Below are positions 30,736 to 39,354 of a stretch of DNA of 64,000 bases, in pieces. Source of the stretch: RPRB01 sp035543115. Lineage in GTDB: Bacteria > Myxococcota > Myxococcia > Myxococcales > Myxococcaceae. Below the pieces are notes generated by a model that saw only the letters and a program-made list of their open reading frames with translations, searched no databases and was not told the DNA's origin. The stretch covers positions 1 to 64,000 of the forward strand of contig DATKKF010000066.1 of NCBI GenBank assembly GCA_035543115.1. Reading direction: 5' to 3'. Position 1 is the first letter of the stretch; each line of letters begins with the position of its first letter. Both the position numbers and the translations under genes were made by a program.

Positions 30736-32184
30736 ATGCCGAAGACCTTGAAAATCGAGGAGCTCCTCAAGAACGGTTCCACCGAGTGGAACAGGCTCCG
30801 CAAGGCCGGGACGGTCTCCACCGACCACACCGGCGCCACGTTCGAGAACCTGTTCTCCGCCAACACCGACCTGTCGGGGCTGGTCCTCGTGGGCAGCGAG
30901 TGGGACCGCTGCGACCTCTCGAAGGTCAGCTTCCGGGACACCGACCTGTCGAACGCCTACTTTCACGGGGGGAGGCTCCAGGACTGCGACTTCCGGGGAG
31001 CCAACCTCGACGGCGCGACCTTCGAGCGCCTGAAGCTCCTCCGCTGCGACTTCTCGGGCGCGCAGGGGCTGGAGGCGCTCGAACTGGATGACGTGGACAT
31101 GGACCGGGTGCACGGGCTGGACGGAGAGGAAGCGCCCCCGCCCCCGCCGCCCCCGGTACACGGGGCGACCTCGTTCACCCGCGAGCAGCGTCAGGCGACG
31201 GTGGCCGCGCTGGCGGGCACGGGCGGGGACGAGCCGCCTCCGTTCCAGCCGCAGGATCCGCCGGGCACGCTGCTCTACCGCGGGCTGAAGCGCCTCGGCG
31301 CGACGCCGCCCTGGGTGCTGGACGCGCCGGGGCTGCGGCCCCCGCTGCCCACCCGCCTGCCACCGGGCGCCGGGCTCGAGTCGCTCCTCCGCGAGGCGGT
31401 GAAGCAGCGGCTCGAGGGGAGCCGCCCGGTGACCGACCCCGACGCGGTGAAGCGGGCGCAGAACGCGCTCCGGCTCGGCTCCAAGGAGGCGCCGTACGCG
31501 GTGATGTACCTGCGCGAGGTGGGCGTCGAGCCCGCGTTCCGGTTCTCGGCAGCCAACGCACTCCGGGAGCTGCTCCGGGCCGAGCTCGAGGTGGACGACC
31601 TCACCGGCGCGGTGGACCCGCGGGTGGCCGGCGCGATGTGGGAGCTACGGCTGGCGCACAATGCCGAGGAGGCGCTGGGCGAGGTCCGGAGCCGGCTCGC
31701 AGCGACGCAGCTCTTCGAGTCGCTGCTCGAGGCGGGCTTCAACCCCGAGAACAACTGGGACGAGGCCGTGGAGTCGCACGAGTCGGCGCTCGACCTGGTC
31801 GCGCTGGCGGTGGGAGACGACCGCCAGGCGCTCGGCGAGGCGTTCTCTTCCTACGCCGGCCTGCCGGAGGAGGCGCGACTGCGCCGGCTCGCCTACCTGG
31901 CCGAATCGTCGACGCACCTCGAGCAGCTGTCGCGGCTGCCGGCCGGCACCGAGCCGGCGTGGCTCCAGGGACCCGAGTTCCGGGAGTGCCACGACCGGGA
32001 GATGGTCACCCTCCAGGCGTTTCCTGCCGCGGAGGTCCCTAAGCGGGTCCCCGAGCTGGCCCAGAGCGAGCTGGGCGTTCCGGCCGGCACGGTGCCAGAA
32101 GACAGCGAGGGGGACCTGTTCGTGCATCTGCGCTGCGCGGTGTGCGGCAAGGAGAAGCTGCTGGTCCAGTCGCCGGAGGAGTGA
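30736..32184 (+). CDS. pentapeptide-repeat protein with uncharacterised C-terminal region
   Basis: 482 residues, no signal peptide. Residues about 28-125 form pentapeptide-like repeats (GATFENLFSANTDLSGLVLV, then CDLSKVSFRDTDLSNAYF and CDFRGANLDGATFERL), which fold as a right-handed beta helix. A run of Pro (about 134-140) leads to an Ala/Leu/Glu-rich helical region (about 150-470) with no recognised motif. The C-terminus has CAVCGK, one Cys pair that alone is not a zinc site. Pentapeptide repeats are often interaction scaffolds or DNA mimics; function here is unknown. No partner gene is adjacent. Confidence 0.8.
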   Translation: MPKTLKIEELLKNGSTEWNRLRKAGTVSTDHTGATFENLFSANTDLSGLVLVGSEWDRCDLSKVSFRDTDLSNAYFHGGRLQDCDFRGANLDGATFERLKLLRCDFSGAQGLEALELDDVDMDRVHGLDGEEAPPPPPPPVHGATSFTREQRQATVAALAGTGGDEPPPFQPQDPPGTLLYRGLKRLGATPPWVLDAPGLRPPLPTRLPPGAGLESLLREAVKQRLEGSRPVTDPDAVKRAQNALRLGSKEAPYAVMYLREVGVEPAFRFSAANALRELLRAELEVDDLTGAVDPRVAGAMWELRLAHNAEEALGEVRSRLAATQLFESLLEAGFNPENNWDEAVESHESALDLVALAVGDDRQALGEAFSSYAGLPEEARLRRLAYLAESSTHLEQLSRLPAGTEPAWLQGPEFRECHDREMVTLQAFPAAEVPKRVPELAQSELGVPAGTVPEDSEGDLFVHLRCAVCGKEKLLVQSPEE

Positions 32185-32538
32185 CCCGTCTGGGGCGACG
32201 TGGGAGTCAGCCTGGCTTGCCCGGAGGGGACGGCGACAGCCCGGGCCCTGTCCCGCGAACCTGACGGAACGGCCTGCGCGATCTCGAGGCGCTCCGGGGA
32301 CGCACCGCGGCGACGCGCGCAAGCGAAACACGGGCGTCACGGGGCAACGGCTCGGTCGCGTCGGAGCAGCGGCGAATGAACGCCAGATTGCGTTCCAGGT
32401 CCCGAAACGATCTTTCAGTCCGGAGGGCGTTGGCGGCAGCTCCCGGACACCCCACCCAAGGCTGGGCCCATCGTCAGGTCAGGAACCCGCGTCCTCCCCG
32501 GAGCAGACTCGATTCCGGCCGACTCATCATCAGCCCCC
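32185..32538. other. 354-base gap without a recognised gene
   Basis: Lies between convergent genes. Short frames on both strands lack family similarity and start signals. The only structure noted is a weak inverted repeat GACAG...CTGTC at 32235-32252, possibly the end of the pentapeptide-repeat transcript. Confidence 0.5.
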
Positions 32539-33516
32539 TCAGCCGAACAGGTCGAGCTGCCGCACCGTCCCGAGCGGCCGGGCCTCGATGCCGCGGTCGC
32601 GCAGCGCCCTCGCCAGGTCCTGCGCATACCCGTGATGGGTCAGCACCTCGGATGCGCCGGTCGACTTCGCGTAGGAGATCAGCCCCTCGAAATCAGCGTG
32701 GTCCGACAGCGGGAACGCCTCGTCCGCTCCGTACCGCCGGGCCGTCCCCGGATCCACCGCCCACCCGGTGAGCACCGCGGTGCGGCGGGGCCACGGCCGG
32801 AGCAGCCGCGCGAACTTCCAGACGTGGGGCGGAAACACGCCCACTTCGCCCGGAAGCCATGTCCCGTCGAAGCGGCGGACGGCCCCGACCTCGACGCCGA
32901 GCGAGCGGTAGACCTCGGCCACGGCGCACACCGACTCGTGCGCCACCACGCTGTGCCCGCGCGAGGTGAGCGCCCGGATGACCTCCTGGCTCTTGCCGAG
33001 GCTGTACCCGAGCAGCACCGGCGTCGCCCCGCGCTCCAGCGTGCTCCGCGCGAAGGCCTCGATCGCCCCCAGCACCTCGACCTTCGGAGGGAAGCGGTAC
33101 CGCGGATGCCCGAACGTCGACTCGAGCACCAGCGTGTCGCACTCGGCCACCTGGGCCGGCTCGGCCGTCGACGAGGCCTCGAGGTTCAGGTCCCCGGTGT
33201 ACGTGACGCGTGTGCCGTCGGAGCGAATGACCCGCAGCTGCGCCGAGCCGAGGATGTGCCCCGCCGGGAGCAGCTCGAGGCAGAGCGGCCCGAGATCGAA
33301 GGGACGGTTGTACGGGACCGGCAGGCACGACGGGAGCGCTCCGAGGCGGTGCGACATCAACCGCAAGGTCGCCCGTGTGGCGATGACCCGCTCGTGCCGG
33401 GCGATGTGGTCCGAGTGCGCGTGACTGACGAAGGCCAGCGGCGCCTTGCGGTGCGCGTCCAGCCAGAGCGCCGTGCCCGACAAGTGGAGACCTCCGCGCC
33501 TCAGCTCGACAGGCAT
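32539..33516 (-). CDS. MBL-fold exonuclease-like protein (ligase-associated/RNA-processing type)
   Basis: 325 residues with the metal-binding set of beta-lactamase-fold nucleases: SHAHSDH near residue 31, AGHILGSAQ, TGDLN, the SDHADF motif and LTHHG near the C-terminus. The pattern matches the beta-CASP-less group often annotated as ligase-associated DNA exonuclease or mRNA 3'-end processing factor-like. No DNA ligase gene is in the window, so the DNA repair role is not supported by neighbours. The ATG at 33516 lies 13 bases after a TAGAGT -10-like word. It is a single-gene unit. Confidence 0.85.
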   Translation of the reverse strand: MPVELRRGGLHLSGTALWLDAHRKAPLAFVSHAHSDHIARHERVIATRATLRLMSHRLGALPSCLPVPYNRPFDLGPLCLELLPAGHILGSAQLRVIRSDGTRVTYTGDLNLEASSTAEPAQVAECDTLVLESTFGHPRYRFPPKVEVLGAIEAFARSTLERGATPVLLGYSLGKSQEVIRALTSRGHSVVAHESVCAVAEVYRSLGVEVGAVRRFDGTWLPGEVGVFPPHVWKFARLLRPWPRRTAVLTGWAVDPGTARRYGADEAFPLSDHADFEGLISYAKSTGASEVLTHHGYAQDLARALRDRGIEARPLGTVRQLDLFG

Positions 33517-33529
33517 GACGTGGCGCCGG

Positions 33530-33535
33530 ACTCTA
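33530..33535 (-). promoter_or_regulatory. candidate -10 element TAGAGT
   Basis: On the minus strand TAGAGT ends 13 bases before the ATG at 33516, with no Shine-Dalgarno site between, as at the other near-leaderless candidates. Confidence 0.35.
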
Positions 33536-33851
33536 GCGGAGAACCGCGGAGGCCGGCTCGACTCCGGGGGAGGACGTCCGATGCGCGTCGCTCATTGCTC
33601 GAGGCAGCCGGGCCAAGCCGGTCCGACGGCGCGGCGACTCATACCGCGGGCCGCTGACAGCCCCCGGACCCTTCCCCCCGGCCTCATCCCTCCTCGCCGC
33701 CGAAGGACGTGGTCTCGAACCCGAGACCGAGGCGTCTACGGACGGCGCCTTCCGGACGGCGGCGCGTACACCCACGTGTTCCTCCCGGATGGACGAATTG
33801 GACGGTTGCGTCGGCCCTGACGCGGGCTCCCCCTCGCGCGGGCGTTGAGGC
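33536..33851. other. 316-base gap without a recognised gene
   Basis: Upstream of the exonuclease-like gene and downstream of the EamA gene on the same strand. No supported coding frame. It holds the perfect hairpin at 33711-33728. Confidence 0.5.
33711..33728. repeat. perfect hairpin, 7-bp stem and 4-base loop
   Basis: GGTCTCG-AACC-CGAGACC. It lies 124 bases past the EamA stop (minus strand). There is no T tract, so it is only a candidate terminator or RNA-end structure. Confidence 0.5.
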
Positions 33852-34745
33852 TCAGGACGCAACCGCGCGCCGCCGCGCCCAGAGCGCTCCACCCAGCTCG
33901 GCGGCCACGATGCCCAGCACGATGAGCGACCCTCCGGCGAGCTCCCGGCTCCCGAGACGCTCCCGCCCGAGCGCCACCGACCAGAGGGCGGCGAACACCG
34001 GCTCGAGGGCGAAGATGAGCGCCGCCCGCACCGCCGAGGTCCGCGCCTGCGCCCAGGTCTGAGCGAGCAGGCAGACGACGGTGCTCAGCAGGCCCGTGTA
34101 CACCACCGCCCACCACAGCGCGGGCGAGGCCACGAGGTGCCGCGGCACGAAGGGCAGCGCGATCAACGCCAGAAGCGCCACCACCCACAGCTGGACCGCG
34201 ACCAGCGGCGTGGGGCGGTGCACCCGCGCCGCCGGCTCGAGCAGCACGATGTAGAACGCGAAGGCGATCGCACAGCCGATGGTGAGCAGGTCGCCCTTCG
34301 CCGTCGCGCCCCGAGCCCCCGACATCCCGCCGGTCAGGAACCAGAGGCCGGCGACCGCGAGGCCCACCCCCAGGAGCACCGGCGGGCTCGGCCACTTGCG
34401 GAAGAGGACCAGCCCCACGAAGGGCACCAGCAGCACCGACAGGCCGGTGAGAAACCCGCTCCGCGACGGCGTCGTGAACTGGAGCCCCGCGGTCTGGGTG
34501 ATGAACCCGACGAAGAGCAGGGCGCCGAGCCCCGCCGCGGCGGTCAGCAATCGCCGGTCCCCGAGCGCGTGCCAGTCAGCGACGGTCAGCACCGCCGCGC
34601 CGAGGGTGAACCGGAGCACCAGGAAGGTGAACGGGTCGGCCAGCCGCACCGCGTCCTGCACCACCACGAAGCTCGCGCCCCAGATGGCGGTCACCACCAC
34701 CAGCACCCCGTCGGCGAGGGCTGCCTTGTCGGCGCGGCCCTTCAC
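33852..34745 (-). CDS. EamA/DMT-family permease
   Basis: 297 residues with ten hydrophobic segments in two EamA repeats (VVVTAIWGASFVVVQDAV in the first; IGCAIAFAFYIVLLEPAA and FALEPVFAALWSVALGRE in the second). These inner-membrane drug/metabolite transporters usually export small molecules; the substrate cannot be told. The GTG at 34745 overlaps the Ca2+/H+ exchanger stop as GTGA, so the two are co-translated. The frame stays open far upstream (to 35696) but that is the exchanger's shadow. Confidence 0.9.
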   Translation of the reverse strand: MKGRADKAALADGVLVVVTAIWGASFVVVQDAVRLADPFTFLVLRFTLGAAVLTVADWHALGDRRLLTAAAGLGALLFVGFITQTAGLQFTTPSRSGFLTGLSVLLVPFVGLVLFRKWPSPPVLLGVGLAVAGLWFLTGGMSGARGATAKGDLLTIGCAIAFAFYIVLLEPAARVHRPTPLVAVQLWVVALLALIALPFVPRHLVASPALWWAVVYTGLLSTVVCLLAQTWAQARTSAVRAALIFALEPVFAALWSVALGRERLGSRELAGGSLIVLGIVAAELGGALWARRRAVAS

Positions 34746-35851
34746 GGGACGAAGAAGAAGGCGACGGCCAGGATGGCGTACACGCCGAGCAGCATCGCTC
34801 CCTCGAGCCAGTTGGCTTCCCCGTCCATGGTGACCAGCGTGGTCGCGCCGACGGCGACCGCGAGCGACATCACCTCGAGGTAGCTGAACTCGAGGGTGAT
34901 GGGATGCCCCAGCGGCCCGGAGAGGAAGACCAGGAGCGGCGCGACCAGCAGGGCGATCTGCTTGCTGCTCTCGAAGCAGATGACCAGGCCCACCTCGAGG
35001 CGCTTCTCCAGGGCCATGAGGACCGCAGTGCTGTGCTCGGCGGCGTTGCCCACCAGCGCGATGACGATGACCCCGACGAAGGTCGGGGTGAGCCCCCAGC
35101 CGTGGATGACGATGTCCAGCGAGCCCACCAGCAGCTCCGACACCACCACCGTGGCGGCGGTCGCGACCAGCAGCACGGTGATGCCGAGCCACAGCGGCCA
35201 GGGCTGTGGCGTGCCCGTCCCCTCGGCCTCGAGCTCTGCCTCGACCGGGTCCAGGCCCCCGAACAGCTGGGCGTGCGTCCGGAGGGAGAACAGCAGGCTG
35301 AGGCCGTACTGCACCGCCAGGATGACCGAGACCAGGAGCGACATCGGGCGCATGAGATGGGTCACCGGCGCGCCGAGGGTCGCGTGGAACAGGTCCGGCA
35401 CCAGCAGGCCCACTACCGCCAGGTACATCAGCGCCGAGCTGGAGAGCGCGGCGGTGGCGTTGAACGTCGGTCGCGGCTCCCGGAGGCCCGCGGCCAGGAG
35501 CATCGCCCCGAAGACGAAGAGGAGGTTCCCCAGGATGCTCCCGGTGATCGACGCCTTGACCACCGCAGTGTGCCCGGCCCTGAGTGCGGCGATGCCCACG
35601 ATGAGCTCGGCGGCGTTCCCGAACGTCGCGTTCAGGAGCCCGCCCAGCCCGGGACCGACGTAAGACGCCACCGCCACGGTCGCCGTGCCGATCCACCGGG
35701 CCAGCGGAATCAACGCCAGCGCCGCCAGCACGAACACCCAGCTCCCAGCGTTCAGCCAGGCCGCCCCGATGGTCGCCGGCACGAAGACCAGCAGGACCAG
35801 GAAGACCATGTCCGCGCGGCTCAGGCGGTGACCTGTGGTGGTGGCAGTCAC
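34742..35851 (-). CDS. Ca2+/H+ antiporter (CaxA/ChaA family)
   Basis: Exchanges Ca2+ (or Na+) for protons across the inner membrane. 369 residues, about eleven helices, with the two inverted alpha-repeat signatures NATFGNAAELIVG (near residue 75) and GNAAEHSTAV (near 270), whose Glu residues bind the cation. An acidic stretch between the repeats (DPVEAELEAEGTG) matches the acidic loop of CAX proteins. Starts with GTG at 35851, 80 bases upstream of the divergent synthetase gene. It is coupled to the EamA gene. Confidence 0.93.
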   Translation of the reverse strand: MTATTTGHRLSRADMVFLVLLVFVPATIGAAWLNAGSWVFVLAALALIPLARWIGTATVAVASYVGPGLGGLLNATFGNAAELIVGIAALRAGHTAVVKASITGSILGNLLFVFGAMLLAAGLREPRPTFNATAALSSSALMYLAVVGLLVPDLFHATLGAPVTHLMRPMSLLVSVILAVQYGLSLLFSLRTHAQLFGGLDPVEAELEAEGTGTPQPWPLWLGITVLLVATAATVVVSELLVGSLDIVIHGWGLTPTFVGVIVIALVGNAAEHSTAVLMALEKRLEVGLVICFESSKQIALLVAPLLVFLSGPLGHPITLEFSYLEVMSLAVAVGATTLVTMDGEANWLEGAMLLGVYAILAVAFFFVP

Positions 35852-35931
35852 GGGGGCGGAGGGCTGCTTCTCGCCGGTCCCCTTCCCTGGATCAAGCTGG
35901 TAAAGCGTCGGCTCGACCGGAGGTGGTGGCC

Positions 35932-37557
35932 ATGGATGAGCGTTCGCCGCGGAACATGAGCGACTACGAGGCAGAGTCCCGCGCCTTCCGCTGGGACCGA
36001 CCGGAGCGCTTCAACTTCGCCATCGACGTGGTGGACCGCTGGGCCAGCGAGCGGCCCGATGCTCCGGCGATGCTCCACTGCGACGACCGCGGGAACCGCA
36101 AGGTCTACAGCTGGCGCGAGCTGGCCGAGCGCTCGGTCCATGCCGCGCTCTTCCTCCGCGACCTCGGTCTGCGGCCAGGCGACGGGGTGTTCACCATGCT
36201 GCCCCGGCTCGCCGAGTGGTGGATCCTCGCGCTGGGCTGCATGCGGGCCAACCTGGTCCTGATGCCCGGGACCACCATGCTGACCGGCAAGGACGTGAAG
36301 TACCGCCTGGATCTCGGCCGGGCCCGCGCGGTCGTCACCACCGTCGAGCACCTGCCCAAGTTCGAGGTCGGCGCCCACTCCGACGTCGTCGCCTGGGTCT
36401 GCACCGACGAGGCGCCACTGCCGTGGGTCCGCTTCCGGACACAGACGGTGGACGGTGCGCGCGCGGCCGAGTTCCCGGACACCGCGGCCGACGACCGGAT
36501 GCTCGTCTACTTCACCAGCGGCACCACCGGCATGCCGAAGATGGTGCCCCAGACCCATTCCAGCTACGGCATCGGGCACGCGGTCACCGGCAAGTACTGG
36601 CTCGACCTGGGGCCGGACGACGTCCACTTCTCCCTCTCCGACACCGGCTGGGCCAAGTGCGCCTGGGGCAAGGTGTTCGGCCCCTGGAGCCAGGGCGCGT
36701 GCTCCGTGGTCTACGACTTCCGGGGCCGCTTCGAGGCCAGAGCCATCCTGGATCTCCTGTCCCGGGAGAAGGTGAGCACCTTCTGCGCGCCGCCCACCGC
36801 CTGGCGCGCCATCGTTCTCGAGGAGCTCGGGAAGTGGTCGTTCCCTGCGCTCCGCCACGTGGTGAGCGCGGGCGAGCCGCTGAACCCCGAGGTCATAGAA
36901 GCCTGGAAGCGCGCCACCGGTCTCACCATCCGCGAGGGGTACGGGCAGACGGAGACGGTGGCCATCGTCGGCATGTTCCAGTGCCTGCCGTTCAAGGCCG
37001 GCTCCATGGGCAAGCCGTCACCCGGCTTCGACGTCCGGGTCATCGACCACCAGGGGCGAGAGGTGCCGGTCGGTCAGGAGGGGGACCTCGCGGTCCGGGT
37101 CAAGCCGCAGCGCCCGGTGGGGATGTTCTCCGGGTATCTCGGGGACGAGGCCAGCAACGCCGCTGCGCTGCGGGGGGACTTCTACGTCACCGGGGACCGC
37201 GCGGTGCGCGACGAGGACGGTTACCTCTGGTTCGTCGGACGCGCGGACGACGTCATCAAGACGTCCGGGTACCGGGTCGGTCCGTTCGAGGTCGAATCCG
37301 CGCTCCTCGAGCATCCCGCGGTGGCGGAGTCCGCGGTGGTGGGCGTGCCGGACGAGAAGCTCGGCCAGCGCATCAAGGCCTTCGTCGTCCTCAAGGCGAA
37401 CATGGTCGCCTCGGAGACGCTGGCCACCGAGCTCCAGAACCACGTGAAGCGCACCACCGCACCGTACAAGTACCCGCGCGAGATCTCCTTCGTCCTCGAG
37501 CTGCCCAAGACGGTGAGCGGGAAGATCCGCCGGGTGGAGCTCCGCCAGCAGCGCTGA
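35932..37557 (+). CDS. AMP-forming acyl-CoA synthetase (medium-chain/aromatic, ACSM-like)
   Basis: Activates a carboxylic acid through an acyl-adenylate to its CoA thioester. 541 residues of the ANL superfamily: phosphate-binding loop YFTSGTTGMPKMV near residue 197, motif GYGQTETV, and the C-terminal domain with GRADDVIKTSGYRVGP and PKTVSGKIRR (catalytic Lys). The SGTTGMPK/SDTGWAK combination is typical of medium-chain and benzoate-type ligases. GGAGG at 35919-35923 with an 8-base spacer picks the ATG at 35932 over an in-frame GTG at 35923. The unknown gene at 37567 follows after nine bases. Confidence 0.92.
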   Translation: MDERSPRNMSDYEAESRAFRWDRPERFNFAIDVVDRWASERPDAPAMLHCDDRGNRKVYSWRELAERSVHAALFLRDLGLRPGDGVFTMLPRLAEWWILALGCMRANLVLMPGTTMLTGKDVKYRLDLGRARAVVTTVEHLPKFEVGAHSDVVAWVCTDEAPLPWVRFRTQTVDGARAAEFPDTAADDRMLVYFTSGTTGMPKMVPQTHSSYGIGHAVTGKYWLDLGPDDVHFSLSDTGWAKCAWGKVFGPWSQGACSVVYDFRGRFEARAILDLLSREKVSTFCAPPTAWRAIVLEELGKWSFPALRHVVSAGEPLNPEVIEAWKRATGLTIREGYGQTETVAIVGMFQCLPFKAGSMGKPSPGFDVRVIDHQGREVPVGQEGDLAVRVKPQRPVGMFSGYLGDEASNAAALRGDFYVTGDRAVRDEDGYLWFVGRADDVIKTSGYRVGPFEVESALLEHPAVAESAVVGVPDEKLGQRIKAFVVLKANMVASETLATELQNHVKRTTAPYKYPREISFVLELPKTVSGKIRRVELRQQR

Positions 37558-37566
37558 GCAGCGCCC

Positions 37567-38151
37567 GTGGCCAGACGGCTCATCGACCAGTTCATGCCCG
37601 CGTCCGACGTGCGGACGGTGCACGCCATCCGCATCCGGGCGACGCCGGCGCGCGTCCTCGAGGTGGCCGAGTCGTTCGACCTCGAGTCGCTGGGCCTGGT
37701 GCGCGCGCTGTTCCGCATCCGCGGCTGGCTGCTCGGTGCCAGGCCTCTGCCACCCCGCCAGCCGCGCGGCCTCGTCGACCAGATGTCCGCCATCGGCTGG
37801 AGCACCCTGGCCGTCGAGGCGGGACGACAGCGGGTCTTCGGCGCGGTGACCCGGCCCTGGGAAGGCGACGCCCGCTTCACGCCCGTGGCGCCGGAGCGCT
37901 TCGCCGCCTTCTCCGAGCCGGGGCTGGTGAAGATCGCCTGGACGCTCGAGGCCGACCCGGATCCGGTCCACCCCGGCGTCACCGTGCTTCGCACCGAGAC
38001 CCGCGCCCAGGGCACCGACGAGGTCTCTCGTCGCCGCTTCCGTCGCTACTGGCGGATCTTCAGCCCGGGCATCCTCCTCATCCGCCGCGTGCTGCTGCCC
38101 GCGGTGCGCAGACGGTGTGAGCGCTCGCCCGACCGAGACGCCCAGGCTTGA
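37567..38151 (+). CDS. unknown protein, possible SRPBCC-like fold
   Basis: 194 residues. The pattern of an amphipathic beta-rich first half (VHAIRIRATPARVLEVAESF) and later strands (VKIAWTLEADPDP, VLRTETRAQGTD) ending in a basic helix (RRRFRRYWRIFSPGILLIRR) suggests a START/SRPBCC-like ligand-binding fold, as in several actinobacterial and myxobacterial unknowns; this is a weak assignment. Starts with GTG at 37567 nine bases after the synthetase stop, so it is probably in the same operon and may handle a hydrophobic substrate or product. Confidence 0.75.
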   Translation: MARRLIDQFMPASDVRTVHAIRIRATPARVLEVAESFDLESLGLVRALFRIRGWLLGARPLPPRQPRGLVDQMSAIGWSTLAVEAGRQRVFGAVTRPWEGDARFTPVAPERFAAFSEPGLVKIAWTLEADPDPVHPGVTVLRTETRAQGTDEVSRRRFRRYWRIFSPGILLIRRVLLPAVRRRCERSPDRDAQA

Positions 38152-38223
38152 GCCCTCCCGGGGTCGGCCTCCACCCTCCCCGATGTCCGCACGAACCGAG
38201 TTCCGTCCGGTCGGTGTTCAACG

Positions 38224-38229
38224 TAGAAC
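38224..38229 (+). promoter_or_regulatory. candidate -10 element TAGAAC
   Basis: TAGAAC lies 12 bases before the GTG at 38242 and is the right half of a small inverted repeat GTTC-N6-GAAC (38216-38229). It supports that GTG over the in-frame ATG at 38302. Confidence 0.25.
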
Positions 38230-38241
38230 GTCGCTGTCGCG

Positions 38242-39351
38242 GTGCCGTCCCGGCCTCCGGCCCCGCCCCGAACGCCCGTGCTGCGGAACTTCCTGAAGAC
38301 GATGACCCCGCCCGCGCGCGAGCGCCCCGGGGACTGGTCGCAGCACCCCGACTACTTCGTCGGCAAGGAGGCGCTCGCCAGGGACGATGCGGCCGCGGCG
38401 CGGGACGCGTTCTCGCGCGTGCTGGCCGAGCGGCCCGACCAGCTCGACGCCAAGGCTGGGCTGGCGCGGGCGGGTTTCCTGCTCGGCGATCCGGAGGTGT
38501 CGGGGATGGTGGAGGAGGTCCTCGCGCAGGCGCTCGCCGGCACCACCGAGCTGCTGCGGGTGACGCTCGAGGAGCTGGGACCCGCCGCAGGGGCGAGCGC
38601 GCTCCGTCCGACCCCCGCCTGGCGAATCGCGCAGCGGCTGGACGCCGACGGGGATGGGGCGGGCGCCCGCCCCTATTACGGAGCGGCAGCGCGGGCGGAT
38701 GGGCTGGTCGGGCTCAAGGCGCGCGTGCGCTCGCTGGAGCTCGATCCGGCGCCGAAGCTCCCGGAGCTCTCTGCCGCGGCCGAGCGGACCGCGAGCGAGC
38801 CCGAGCTACAGAAGCGGGTGACGGCGCTCCTCAGGAAGTTCGCGCCCGAGGAGCCAAAGTCCATCGAGTTGTCACCCGAGGACACCCACCTGGAGCTCGA
38901 GCTCTGTCCGTCGCTGCACGACGATGCGCCGGTCGCCGCGCCACCGCCCCCGCCACCCCGCATCGTCCTGGTCCGGATCGATGGCCTCGACGCGTCCGGC
39001 CTGCGCATCACCAGCGCCGGCAGGACCACTCCGCTCCCGTTCCGGCGCATCCTGGGCCTCGCGCTGGGCATCGTGCCGGCGGCGGATGGCCGCAACACCG
39101 TGCTCACCGACCTGGTCGTGGGCCAGGCCCAGGGTGAGACCGCTGCCACCGTGCTCCGGGCCAGCCTCGGCGATCTCGGACTCGACCGGCTCTACCCGGG
39201 AGTCCCGCCGAAGGAGGCGTACTGGCGGCTGCTGGGGGACATCGAGCGGCGCTCGGGCGCCAGGCGGCTGCCGGCGGGTGCGGAGAAGGGGACCCTTCCG
39301 CGCTTCGCGAGCCCCGACGAGATGACCCGCGCCTGCCACGGGGCGGCCTGA
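38242..39351 (+). CDS. unknown protein with TPR-like N-terminus
   Basis: 369 residues, no signal peptide or membrane helix. Residues about 30-70 look like a tetratricopeptide unit (YFVGKEALARDDAAAARDAF, then SRVLAERPDQLDAKAGLARA). A helical middle follows, then a Pro run near 232-239 and a folded C-terminus with alternating strands (RIVLVRIDGLDASGLRI, NTVLTDLVVGQAQGE). I do not recognise the C-terminal domain. The GTG at 38242 is chosen for its -10-like word; ATG 38302 is an alternative giving 349 residues. It converges with the MBL hydrolase gene, three bases between stops. Confidence 0.65.
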   Translation: MPSRPPAPPRTPVLRNFLKTMTPPARERPGDWSQHPDYFVGKEALARDDAAAARDAFSRVLAERPDQLDAKAGLARAGFLLGDPEVSGMVEEVLAQALAGTTELLRVTLEELGPAAGASALRPTPAWRIAQRLDADGDGAGARPYYGAAARADGLVGLKARVRSLELDPAPKLPELSAAAERTASEPELQKRVTALLRKFAPEEPKSIELSPEDTHLELELCPSLHDDAPVAAPPPPPPRIVLVRIDGLDASGLRITSAGRTTPLPFRRILGLALGIVPAADGRNTVLTDLVVGQAQGETAATVLRASLGDLGLDRLYPGVPPKEAYWRLLGDIERRSGARRLPAGAEKGTLPRFASPDEMTRACHGAA

Positions 39352-39354
39352 GAC

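Noticed and set aside
32207..32635. Short frames in the gap after the pentapeptide-repeat gene
   Set aside because: Composition typical of random GC-rich DNA and overlap with the exonuclease-like gene end.
33705..33735. A tRNA-like GGTTCGAGACC on the minus strand
   Set aside because: It cannot form the required T-arm pairing or the rest of a cloverleaf; it is a plain hairpin.
33446..33820. A 124-codon plus-strand frame in the gap upstream of the exonuclease-like gene
   Set aside because: Begins inside the minus-strand gene, no family look, Arg/Pro-rich content and no ribosome binding site.
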